Shown piece after piece: positions 1-10,200 of a stretch of DNA of 64,000 bases. The position numbers and the translations under genes were made by a program. Position 1 is the stretch's first letter; each line of letters opens with the position of its first letter. This stretch comes from Saprospiraceae bacterium (GTDB taxonomy: Bacteria > Bacteroidota > Bacteroidia > Chitinophagales > Saprospiraceae), in contig JADJLN010000017.1 in NCBI GenBank assembly GCA_016710115.1, forward strand, positions 32,501 to 96,500, read 5' to 3'. The notes below the pieces were generated by a model. That model had not been told where the DNA came from and searched no databases. It saw nothing but the letters and a program-made list of their open reading frames with translations.

Positions 1-2361
1 ATCGCTTCCGCCAAACCAGGTAGAACGAATGATCAGACTGTCGCATCCTTCCTGGTTGATCAACCACGTCGTATCTGTGCCCACTTCCGCCTGTACACAG
101 GTGGGCATACTCGCATAGATCGTGTCTGGTGCTGCATATTGATAGTGGGTGATCCATAAACTGTCACAGGGACCCGTGAGAATCAGCAGGGAATCCGTAA
201 AATCCAAGCCTTCACCACAGATGCGGGTGACGGTTTCATCCAGAAAACTGGAGGTCAATGTATACTGCAATATAACTATGCTGTCGCAACCGGACTGAGC
301 CGTCAACCAAACCGTATCAGTCCCCACCGTGGCCGGGTCGCATGTGGTCAATCCGAGCAACGTAACTACAGCGGGCTCAAACTGCAGATGGTGAACAATG
401 ACACTATCGCATCCCCACACATTCTGCAATTGTTGAACTGTTGTTCCTGCAGATGCCAAATCACATGTCGTGTTCCACAAATCCAGACTGTCGGGTCCAG
501 CTACCATCACCACCTGGCACACTGTGTCCGATATACCACACGGGGTTTGGAGGGCGGCGCACATCCCCCATATACCGGGCAGCCCGGCAGAAAATAAAAT
601 GGTTGAATCCGACAATTCCGTAACGGTGATTCCAAAAGGCAGATCCCAGAGTATCTGATAGCTGGAATCATTTGGAAGCTTGGGGAGTGGCAGGATCAAA
701 GTGTCTCCTGCACACACCAATGCAGGCCAGGCGATAACGGGTGCCAATGGCAGTTGCGTATCCTCAACAACTGTGATGCATGTGCTGTCGCTACATGATT
801 GATTACCTGATGACAGGGTGACAACGAGACAGTACGTCCCGGGCAGCCCAACCTCCACCCTGGAGGAATCGGGGTCACCGACGATCCCTCCCGGCGGTCC
901 TGACCATGCATAGCTGATTTGCACGGATCCTGCGGGAGGCGAAGCAGACAACGAACCATCCAGTAAAACAGAAGGATGATCGGCACAATTCAACGTATCC
1001 GGAGGGGCGATGACAGCATGTGGCTGCAACAGGACCAGATCAAGAAAAAACGTGCTGTCACAACCATTGGCATCGAGGCAGGAAACGGAATAGAATCCTG
1101 TACTGTCAAACAGCTGATTACAGACCTGAAATGTGTCCTTCCCACAAACCGCCATATGGGCCGTATCCGGGGTAACAACAGGGTAATGGGTGATCGTACA
1201 ATACACCACACTGTCGCATCCCTGCCAGGAGGTCAGATTGACAGCATATACCCCTTCATCAGTAAATGTCTCCCCGGCACAAATTGTGGTATTCCCGGGG
1301 CAGGCATACAGATCAATAAATGTAGGTTCAACTTCGACGACCTCAACATCTTCACTGATGGTTATGCATTCGCCATTAAATGAATATCTGACCGTATAGG
1401 TGCCGCTTCCATATCCCAACTGGGAAATATATAATACGTCCGACGTTTCGCCGATAAGTGCCACACCATCCAGATACCATTGCCAGGTCCCTCCGGAATG
1501 ATTCACCCATGCGATCAGCGTCTGATTTCCTTCGCAAGGCGCACCCAGCTCCAGAATTTCCAGTCCATCTACCGGTTGAAGCTCTTCCAGGATCAGATTG
1601 TCATAATAGAAATAGGGGTAACAGGGCGCACCGCTCACATATCCCGGAGGTAATACACATGGAGGTCCTATCATTAACGCATTTACGGTGAAGGCGGGCT
1701 CCAGACTGAGTGTCAGTTCTGCCCATGCCGCCTGTGGGTCGTAGTACCCCGTGCCGATCACTTGCCATCCGGGATCAACAATCGTTGGACAGTCAAACGT
1801 GGCCAACGGGGCATAAATACAGGACGAACTGCCAAAAAAAGTCACCTCTACCGGGGGATAATAGATCACGCCATTGTTACAGCTGCTTCCATCTGCCGCA
1901 ATCGGCGTTGATGCGATCTGCAATCGCAGATCATATTTTTTTCCGGCTAACAGTGGAGCGGTCAAACAAGCGGCAATATACTCTTTCCAGGAATCGGAAT
2001 AGATCGTACCCGAGCAACCATCACCGTCGGGAAAGGGAACCAGACCTGCTTCCACCATGGGTACAAACAGATAGCCGCACGTATGAAAATAGTCTGATGT
2101 GCCGGAAGTTGCCTGAATCCAACCCTTCGTACAATCCATCTGGGAAGGTCCATTCGGGCAGCAATTGAAATTCTCAAAAGAAGGGTTCGGAATCTTGTCT
2201 GATACATCGACAGGAATATGAATCCCATCACATGGGCATCCCGGGTCGTTGAGATCGATCAATCCATTGCCATCATCATCTTCGCCATTATCACAGATTT
2301 CCTGTGCGGCGACAGTCAATCCGCTGATACACAAAAAGAAGCATATGATGTACTGGCGCAT
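1..2361 (-). CDS. Paralog A: T9SS-type repetitive surface protein, 5' part (cut by window edge)
   Basis: The first 787 codons of a secreted surface protein that continues past the left edge. The ATG at 2361 follows GGAGG with a 5-nt spacer, an unusually good ribosome binding site for this phylum. A signal peptide (about residues 1-20, ending VAAQ) precedes an Asp-rich block (CDNGEDDDGNGLIDLNDPGC) that looks like a Ca-binding loop, then a domain of about 200 residues (NPSFE...CP...) shared with paralogs B-E, an Ig-like segment and CAGETF...GCDS modules. Four units of the roughly 40-residue TCDP...GCDS repeat are visible before the sequence ends. By analogy with B-G the missing part should hold more repeats, a SprB repeat and a CHU_C sorting domain. 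The role is probably adhesion or matrix formation at the cell surface; the ligand is unknown. Confidence 0.85.
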   Translation of the reverse strand, partial: MRQYIICFFLCISGLTVAAQEICDNGEDDDGNGLIDLNDPGCPCDGIHIPVDVSDKIPNPSFENFNCCPNGPSQMDCTKGWIQATSGTSDYFHTCGYLFVPMVEAGLVPFPDGDGCSGTIYSDSWKEYIAACLTAPLLAGKKYDLRLQIASTPIAADGSSCNNGVIYYPPVEVTFFGSSSCIYAPLATFDCPTIVDPGWQVIGTGYYDPQAAWAELTLSLEPAFTVNALMIGPPCVLPPGYVSGAPCYPYFYYDNLILEELQPVDGLEILELGAPCEGNQTLIAWVNHSGGTWQWYLDGVALIGETSDVLYISQLGYGSGTYTVRYSFNGECITISEDVEVVEVEPTFIDLYACPGNTTICAGETFTDEGVYAVNLTSWQGCDSVVYCTITHYPVVTPDTAHMAVCGKDTFQVCNQLFDSTGFYSVSCLDANGCDSTFFLDLVLLQPHAVIAPPDTLNCADHPSVLLDGSLSASPPAGSVQISYAWSGPPGGIVGDPDSSRVEVGLPGTYCLVVTLSSGNQSCSDSTCITVVEDTQLPLAPVIAWPALVCAGDTLILPLPKLPNDSSYQILWDLPFGITVTELSDSTILFSAGLPGIWGMCAALQTPCGISDTVCQVVMVAGPDSLDLWNTTCDLASAGTTVQQLQNVWGCDSVIVHHLQFEPAVVTLLGLTTCDPATVGTDTVWLTAQSGCDSIVILQYTLTSSFLDETVTRICGEGLDFTDSLLILTGPCDSLWITHYQYAAPDTIYASMPTCVQAEVGTDTTWLINQEGCDSLIIRSTWFGGSD

Positions 2362-2631
2362 TTCAACCTCCGCTGTTGAACAGCTAAGTTAATCATTTGA
2401 TTGCTGGTAATTGTATAAAATCGGGTCTATGCCTTGCGTTTACAGACTCGAGGCTAGGTAATCCACACTCGGCGTTCAGCCTGAAACACAACGTACATTT
2501 GTCCAATTCCGCAAGCTGCTCAACTTCCTCCTCCAGAGAAAGATGGCTGTTCGCCCCCTGAGCTTTGAGGGCCATTTGCTTTTCGCTTTTCAATTTCCGA
2601 TTTCGGACAATCATTTCTTCTCGATCATACC

Positions 2632-3350
2632 GAATATTATCAGCATCAGGATTTTCAGGATTTCAGGATGAACAGGATGGGGGAGAATTACATCATTCGC
2701 AAAAGCCGAAAATTGTCTGAATCACGGATGAGCGCGGATTACGGGATTTCACGGATGGATGCGGTTAAAGGCAGTGGGCCACCTCAGTGAACGCCGAATG
2801 CCGAATACCGTTTAATAAGCTCCGGTTTGTCGACGGCCGGAATAAACGAATATCTGCCCGACGTGGTGGAAACGAATAAACTCCTCTCCATAACTCCATA
2901 ACCCCTTAACTCCATAACAAATAAACTCACGTCTTCGCTTCTTCGCGTTTCATTCCAAATTCCGAATATTGTCAGCATCAAGATTTTCAGGATTTCAGGA
3001 TGAACATGATGGGGAAAGAATTCCATCATTCGCGAAAGCTGAAAATTGTCTCAATCACGGATGAGCACGGATTACGGGATTTCACGGATGGAAGCGGTAA
3101 AAGGCAGTGGGCCACCTCAGTGAACGCCGAATGCCGAATACCGTTTAATAAGCTCCGATTTGTCGACGGTCAGAATAAACGAATATCTGCCCGACGTGGT
3201 GGAAACGAATAAACTCCTCTCCATAACTCCATAACCCCTTAACTCCATAACAAATAAACGCACGTCTTCGCTTCTTCGCGTTTCATGCCGAAAGCCGAAT
3301 ATCGTCAGCATCAGGATTTTCAGGATTTGAGGATGAACAGGATGGGGAAT
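2632..3350. repeat. 332-bp tandem direct repeat, two full copies and a partial third
   Basis: The spacer between A and B (2362-3477) has no convincing gene. It holds a unit starting at 2632, repeated at 2964 and beginning again near 3297, a period of 332-333 bp. Anchor words are CAGCATCAGGATTTTCAGG, the phrase GGCAGTGGGCCACCTCAG, and a terminal run of TAACTCCATAACCCC. Copies 1 and 2 differ at scattered positions only. Short proteins predicted inside are by-products of the repeat. Related words (AACTCCATAACTCC) recur near 60930-61000, so this is a dispersed intergenic repeat family. Confidence 0.85.
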
Positions 3351-3477
3351 TGATTCCATCAGGAATAAACGTTGAAGATTTGTGTTCCCGAAAGCCGAAA
3401 GCCGAATACCGTTTTCGAAGGTCCTCATTTGGCGACGGCAATAATTTTTCCTCATAACCTCATAACCTCCAAACTCC

Positions 3478-6400
3478 TCACCTAACCACCGTCACATCCC
3501 CTTTGTACAGTCGGACCGAACCGTCGATCAACTCCACCTCGACGACATAGATATATACCCCCGGATCCATGACATCATCCCGAAAGGTGCCATCCCAACC
3601 GGCAGAAGGATCATTTATTTGGAGGTCCGAGCGGGAATACAATGCATTCCCCCATCGGTCATAAATGGCCAGATTTCGCACCTGGACCACCTGGTCATTC
3701 CCATAAACGGAGAAGATATCATTGATGCCGTCATTATTCGGTGTAAAACTGTTTGGAATGAAAACGGTAATCTGCGGCTTCACAATCACATCCAGCGCAT
3801 CTGAGTCTGAACATCCTTCTTGCGTCCACCCGGTCACGACCACGGTTTGATTGACCGTCAGTGGACCAAGCGTAGTCTGTAGGCAGGTCTGGCAATTGAC
3901 TGGATCGGAAGCCGTCCATTGGATCTGTGACAGGGTCTGGGTGGCTTGCGCCGACAGATTGATCATGTCACCTTCAACAGCGATGCGGTCCGGCCCGGCG
4001 TCAATGGAGATGGATGCGCCAGTGGAAATAACCAGCCCTGTAATTGTATCCAGACATCCGACAGCATCGCGGATCAGGATCGTGTATTGTCCGGGAGACA
4101 GATCGTTAAAGACGGTCGCTGACTGCCAGCTGCCTCCATTTAATTGTAACTCATACGGGGTTTCACCACCTGAAATATTCTGTATTTCGATCTGACCATC
4201 CTGATCGCCGGCACAGGTTTCGTCCTGGATCTGGTACTGGGAATTCAAACGCACATATTTATAATTCCGGATGGCCAGACTGTCGCAGCCTGCTGAATTT
4301 TGCAGGATGATTGTGTCGGATGAAATCCCCTGCTGACCACATAAAATGATGGTCTCCACACTCTGTGGAAACGGCACCCAGGTCGTTTCCGTCACCTGGA
4401 TTGTATCGCAATCCACACCGGGCAAAACACTCACCATCGTACCCACCTGGGATGGCTCACACGTCGTTTTTTCAACGTTTAGCGTGTCTATTCCGACGTA
4501 GGTTATATCGGTCGTGACGACGCTGTCACACCCGAATTGATTGGATAGGACACTGACGTTAAAAATGGCTCCTGCCGGATCGCAGGTCACCCCGGAAACA
4601 AGGGTTGTATCAGTCGGCGCCAGACTCGTCGAGGTAACGATTGTGCTGTCGCAACCCAAAGAGGATGGCTGCACTGCGATCGTGATGCCCGCTTGTGTCG
4701 GATCGCAGGTTGTGCCGTTGAGCCAGGTGGTATCAAGGGGCGCATACGTATAATTCGTGATGAACAAACTGTCGCAAGGACCTGTGGTGATCAACAGGGT
4801 ATCGGTATAATTGACGCCGGCTCCGCAGATCAACGTCAGGTTGGTCTCCTGGTAATTCCCGGTATAAATCCGTTCGATGAAGATCGTGCTGTCACAACCG
4901 AACTGGTTAGTGAGATGAAGGGTATCCTGTCCAGCCTGGGCGGGATCACAAGTATACACTGTCTGGTTGATCTGATGGGAAGGCAGCAGACTGGTTGTGG
5001 TGATTACCAGGCTGTCGCAGCCGTGTTGATTCTGCAGCCACACACTATCTACTCCCACCTGGGACGGGTCACAGGTTGGTTTTTGAGTCGTACTCTGATT
5101 GGAAGGCAGTAAGGTCCATGTCGAGATCACCAGACTGTCGCAACCTTGCCCGGTTTGGTACACGATGGTATCCACACCGGCCTGGATCGGATCGCAGGTA
5201 GAGAATTGCAGATGATGTTCAATTGCAGGCACGAGAATACGCTCAACGATTGCCAGACTGTCACAACCGGTCTGATTGACCCACAACGTTGTATCCGTAC
5301 CAGCCTCCAGAGGATCGCAGGTCTGTGATTGGATGATCGTGGTATCACTCGTGCCAGTAGACACCTGGATACAGGTTGAATCGGAATGACCACATTCATT
5401 ATACGCTCTCAAACAAAACGAATCAATCCCTTTTATTGATGGCATAAATCGGACCTCTTCAGAAGCCAGGATGACCGCATTCAATGACAGGTCAAACGAC
5501 CATTCATATCCAGTCAGTGGCGCCCCACCACCAGCTGTAGGCTGGAGGAATACCGTGTCTCCCAGACACACGGATTCGTTGCCCAGAATAGCCGGCTTTC
5601 CGGGCAGTTCCGAAGATGTCTCCACAGTCACACAAACGCTATCCGAACACATGACTCCATTGGATTCATGGATCACGGTCAGACAATACGTCCCGGGTTT
5701 GTTGACGATGGTGGTTGGCTCATCCATCGGGCCGACAAATCCATTCTGCGGACCTTCCCAGAAGTAGGAGGTGAAACCTCCACTGACTTGATTGATGGAA
5801 GATGAACTCCCATCCAGTACCACAACGGCAGAGGGGTTGCAATCCAGCAACGAGTGCGGCAGAACAATAGCTTCCGGCTCCATGACGTGCAAGTCCAGAA
5901 TAATGACACTATCACACCCTCGCCAATTTCCACAATGAATTTCATATTGCCCGGTTTCAAAAAAAGATTCGTTACACACTTCGATCACAACCGGTCCACA
6001 GGTATCAATGAGCAGATAGGTTACAGCTGGCAGGTCGTATTCTTCAACGATACAGGACACGATACTGTCACATCCACTGGGACCGATAAGTGTCACTTCA
6101 TAAACACCTGGTGTAAAAAAACTTTCACCGGCACATTCGACTTCATCTCCGGGACAAGCCGCTACAAATACCTCTGTGGTATCCAGTGATGGCACATACA
6201 CATAAATACTGTCGATCACACAACCTTCCGGAATGGAGTACGTCACTGCATACATGCCGGATTGGGAGTTGTTATTCGCAATCAATAACTCTGATTCATT
6301 TTCGCCTTGCAATGCTACTCCGTTAAAATACCACTGCCATATCCCCCCCAAGTGCAGAATACTTGCCTGTAATGTATAGTCACTCGAACACGGAAGACCC

Positions 6401-7197
6401 AGATCAATCAGTTCGATTTCGGCGAGTTCAAGTCCGCCAAATAGAGAAAAGTCGTCATACACGATATAGGCGAAACACGGACCACCTTCGTAACCACCCG
6501 GGAAAACACAGGGAGCGCCAACCATAATGCCGGTCATATTTGCAGATGGGGTAAATGTGATGGAAACCTGCATCCACGCAGCGACAGGAGTGTAGGTTAC
6601 ATGGCCCAGTTCAACCCAGGTCGGATCAACGGAAGACGGACAGTCCACCGTATTCAATGGAAAATTACACGCTGGATTTCCGAATAAGGTAACATCTACC
6701 GGAGGAAAATTCATGTTGAATGGATCGCAATTACCCCCAATGGATGTGGCACCGATCTGGAAATTGAGGGTGTATTCTATTCCGGCCTGCAAGGGTTCAT
6801 TCAGGCATGTTGCAGGATACTCTCGCCATCCCTCATCGAAATAACCTCCAACCGCCCCGTTTCCAGATGGGAACGGAACCAGTCCGGCGGTAATGACCGC
6901 AGGCATAACAAAATCACAGGTGTTGAGATAATCTAAAGTTGCGGTTGTGCCCTGGTTCCATCCCTGGCAACAGCCCATTTCACTGACGCCTTGTGGACAG
7001 CAGTTCATGCCTTCAAAGTCCGGATTAGGAATATAATAGGTGAGATCCGATAGGGTGTTCACCCCTGTGCATTCACAGTCCGGGTCATAGATATCGATCA
7101 TTCCGTCAGCATCATCATCCATCCCGTTATCACAAATTTCCTGGCTGAACAAAGTTGTTACAAGCAAAAGAAAAGTGAATGCGAAAACGAATTTCAT
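3478..7197 (-). CDS. Paralog B: T9SS-type repetitive surface protein
   Basis: 1239 residues from the ATG at 7197. The reading frame is open to 7251, but the extra codons lie in a transcription terminator and the ATG at 7197 begins a clean signal peptide (MKFVFAFTFLLLVTTLFSQ). Order: Asp-rich loop (CDNGMDDDADGMID), N-terminal domain of about 200 residues with many Cys, Ig-like segment, two CAGE/CNES modules, a PKD/Ig-like region, nine repeats of about 40 residues (TCDP...GCDS), a SprB repeat starting CAGDQDGQIEI, an Ig-like domain (DAGPDRIAVEGD), and a C-terminal CHU_C domain (FIPNSFTPNNDGINDIF...YDRWGN...GWDGTFRDD). CHU_C is the known type B sorting signal of type IX secretion, so the protein should be exported and anchored outside. 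Nine repeats against seven in D-F shows unit gain or loss. The ligand is unknown. Confidence 0.92.
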   Translation of the reverse strand: MKFVFAFTFLLLVTTLFSQEICDNGMDDDADGMIDIYDPDCECTGVNTLSDLTYYIPNPDFEGMNCCPQGVSEMGCCQGWNQGTTATLDYLNTCDFVMPAVITAGLVPFPSGNGAVGGYFDEGWREYPATCLNEPLQAGIEYTLNFQIGATSIGGNCDPFNMNFPPVDVTLFGNPACNFPLNTVDCPSSVDPTWVELGHVTYTPVAAWMQVSITFTPSANMTGIMVGAPCVFPGGYEGGPCFAYIVYDDFSLFGGLELAEIELIDLGLPCSSDYTLQASILHLGGIWQWYFNGVALQGENESELLIANNNSQSGMYAVTYSIPEGCVIDSIYVYVPSLDTTEVFVAACPGDEVECAGESFFTPGVYEVTLIGPSGCDSIVSCIVEEYDLPAVTYLLIDTCGPVVIEVCNESFFETGQYEIHCGNWRGCDSVIILDLHVMEPEAIVLPHSLLDCNPSAVVVLDGSSSSINQVSGGFTSYFWEGPQNGFVGPMDEPTTIVNKPGTYCLTVIHESNGVMCSDSVCVTVETSSELPGKPAILGNESVCLGDTVFLQPTAGGGAPLTGYEWSFDLSLNAVILASEEVRFMPSIKGIDSFCLRAYNECGHSDSTCIQVSTGTSDTTIIQSQTCDPLEAGTDTTLWVNQTGCDSLAIVERILVPAIEHHLQFSTCDPIQAGVDTIVYQTGQGCDSLVISTWTLLPSNQSTTQKPTCDPSQVGVDSVWLQNQHGCDSLVITTTSLLPSHQINQTVYTCDPAQAGQDTLHLTNQFGCDSTIFIERIYTGNYQETNLTLICGAGVNYTDTLLITTGPCDSLFITNYTYAPLDTTWLNGTTCDPTQAGITIAVQPSSLGCDSTIVTSTSLAPTDTTLVSGVTCDPAGAIFNVSVLSNQFGCDSVVTTDITYVGIDTLNVEKTTCEPSQVGTMVSVLPGVDCDTIQVTETTWVPFPQSVETIILCGQQGISSDTIILQNSAGCDSLAIRNYKYVRLNSQYQIQDETCAGDQDGQIEIQNISGGETPYELQLNGGSWQSATVFNDLSPGQYTILIRDAVGCLDTITGLVISTGASISIDAGPDRIAVEGDMINLSAQATQTLSQIQWTASDPVNCQTCLQTTLGPLTVNQTVVVTGWTQEGCSDSDALDVIVKPQITVFIPNSFTPNNDGINDIFSVYGNDQVVQVRNLAIYDRWGNALYSRSDLQINDPSAGWDGTFRDDVMDPGVYIYVVEVELIDGSVRLYKGDVTVVR

Positions 7198-7233
7198 GCG
7201 CTGTAATAAGTAAACAGGAAGACACAAAAACAA

Positions 7234-7277
7234 AGACCCGACAACCCTCATTCAAAGGAATAGTGGTCGTCGGGTCT
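7234..7277 (-). terminator. Hairpin terminator between paralogs C and B
   Basis: Arms 7234-7245 (AGACCCGACAAC) and 7266-7277 (GTCGTCGGGTCT) pair with one mismatch. On the minus strand the hairpin follows the stop of C at 7297 and is followed by a T-rich run (TTTGTTTTTGTG), the layout of an intrinsic terminator. It implies that C and B are separate transcription units and argues against any start for B upstream of 7197. Confidence 0.7.
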
Positions 7278-7296
7278 GTATGAAAAGCGTCATCAT

Positions 7297-10200
7297 TTAT
7301 CTTGTCAATGTCACATCTCCTTTGAACAGGCGAACATCCCCATCCAGTAATTCCACTTCGACCACATAGACATAAACACCCGGATCCATCAATTCATCCC
7401 GGAAAAAGCCGTCCCATCCTTTGGATGGATCATTGATTGGCAGGTCGCTGTGGGAATACAATGCATTCCCCCACCGGTCATAAATGGCCAGGTTCCGTAC
7501 ATTGACCACCTGGTCATTTCCATACACGGAGAAGACATCATTGATCCCATCGTTGTTCGGGGTAAAGCTGTTCGGAATGTACACCTCCACCCGAATTTTC
7601 ATATCGATGTACACATCATCCGATGCATCACATCCATCAACGGTCTGACCGGTCACTGTGACCAATTGCGATTGAGTTAAAGGGCCAAGAGTGGTTACCA
7701 GACAGGTCGGACAACTCATTGGATCGGGTGCGCTCCACTGGAGGAATTCCAGATCAAAATTGGATTGGACAGCCAGATTGACAATATCTCCACGGAAGGC
7801 GATCTGATCATATCCTGCATCCAGTGTTAACACAAGTCCTTCGACAACGATCAACCCCGCCAACGTTTCAGTACATCCATTGGCATCGCGCACCGTCACC
7901 GAATAGGTGCCAGGAGACAGGTTTTCAAACGTATCAACCGTTTGCCAGGCACCATTGCCCAGCCGATATTCATAAGGCAAATCTCCGCCCACCAGAGAGA
8001 CGATTCGAATCTCGCCGTCATCGTCGCCGGCGCATCGTTCGCTGATCACCTCCAGTTCGGTGCTCAGATCGATGTATTCGTATTCCCGAATGCGCAGACT
8101 GTCACAACCCAGACTGTTTTGCAGCACGAGTGTGTCTCGTGCCGGACCCGTAGCTGCACAGACCCTGATCATTTCGAGACTTTGGCTGGATGGAAGATAA
8201 TCTGTTGTGGTTACGCGAACCGTATCACAAAACTGACCCGTGAGAATATCTACGACGGTACCCGCCATCAATTGATCACAGGTGGTTTTCTGGACAAATT
8301 GTGTGTCCACTCCGACATATTGAATGGCGATGTTCACAATACTGTCACAGCCGAACTGATTCTGCAGGGTCAGTGTTTCGTAACGTTCTTCTGCCAGAAT
8401 ACAGGTCACCCCATTCACATTTGTTACATCAGAAGGCAGGAGAGCCGTCTGCGCAATGATCGTACTGTCGCAACCTGTGAAGGCGGGTAATACGGTGACA
8501 TTCACCCCGGCCATGGCGGGGTCACATGTCGTGAAAGACAACCACGTTGTATCCAGTGGGATATGGATATAATTCGTAATAAAAAGACTGTCACATGGCC
8601 CACTGGTGATGGTGAGTGTATCTACATAATTCGTACCTGCCCCGCATATTCTGGCAATATTGGTTTCCTGATAATTTCCGGAAAAAATACGCTCGATGTA
8701 TAATGTACTGTCACAACCGTATTGATTGGTCAGCCACAGGGTATCCAGTCCTGCCTGGGCAGGATCACAGGTGTAGAATGTTTGATTGATCAGATGGGAT
8801 GGGAGCAGATCGGTTGTTGTAATCGCCAGGCTATCGCAACCATACTGATTTTGCAACCACACGGAATCCGTCCCAACCTGTGCAGGAATACAGGTGGTCA
8901 GATAGGTAATACTCTGGCTGGACGGCAAAAGAGCAGTGGTGGAAATAACCAGACTGTCGCAACCGAAGCTGGTTTGATAAATGACTGTATCCACCCCGGC
9001 CATCAGCGGGTCGCATGTGGTACTATTCAGGTTGACAACGATCTGCGGCACAAGGGTTCGATCGGTAATTACCAGACTGTCACAACCAAACTGGTTCATC
9101 AGCAATTGGGTACTGATGCCGGCTTGAGCGGGATCACAGGTCAAGGCATCAATCAGAATCGTGTCGCCAATATGGGTGTTCACGACGAAGCAGGTTGTAT
9201 CAGATTCACCACATTCGTTATAGGCCAGAACACAGAATGACGCACTACCAGGTCCGGAAGGAACATACTGGACATACAAATCATTGACTACAATGGCGTT
9301 GAGGGAAAGATCAAAATCCCAGGTATATCCCGTGAGTGGAGCGCCTCCACCCGGTGAAGGGGTGAGGATGATCGTATCGCCAAGACAGGCATCCGGATCC
9401 CCATTCAGGATAGGTGTAAACGGTACAGCAGCCGAACTTTGCACGGTGACACAAGCAGAATCAATGCATGTTACACCATTACTTTCATGTGTGATCGTCA
9501 GGCAATACTTCCCTGTTTTTGTCACAAATGCAAATGGCTCATCTGTTGCCCCGTCGATTCCATTAATCGGCCCTGTCCATTCGTAATACGTATTCCCTCC
9601 GGGAAGATTGTTATACGAGGACGATGCCCCGTCCAGAACGACATCCGAATTTGGACCGCAATCCAGTAAACCGGGGGGCAGGATCACGGCCATGGGATTC
9701 ATGACACGCAGGTCGAGAATGATCACACTGTCACAGCCGCGCCAGTCATAACAGTTGATCTGATATTGGCCGGTTTCATAAAATAACTCGCCACAAACCT
9801 CGATCTCAACCGGGCCACAGGTATCGATGGAAAGGTATGTAATCGGCGGAAGCACAAATTCAGTGACAATACATTCGACTACACTGTCGCAGCCGATATC
9901 AGTGGTCAGATGCACCTCATAAACTCCGGGATTGAAAAACGTTTCGCCTGCACAATCCACCTGTGAACCAGGACAGAAGTAAACCTGCTCGGTAACTGTA
10001 TCTTTTGGAGGAACATTCACATAAATACTGTCCATAACACACCCATCCGGGGTGGAATAGGTGACAGCATACATGCCAGACAGGTAATTGTTATTGGCAA
10101 TCTGAAACTCAAAGTCATTTTGTCCGGGAATGGCTGCACCATTGAAATACCACTGCCATGTACCCGGACCCTCATGATCAACCTCGGCAAACAGGAGATA

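Noticed and set aside
2632..3350. Possible CRISPR array
   Set aside because: The repeat unit is about 332 bp with no short repeat/spacer alternation and no cas genes nearby.
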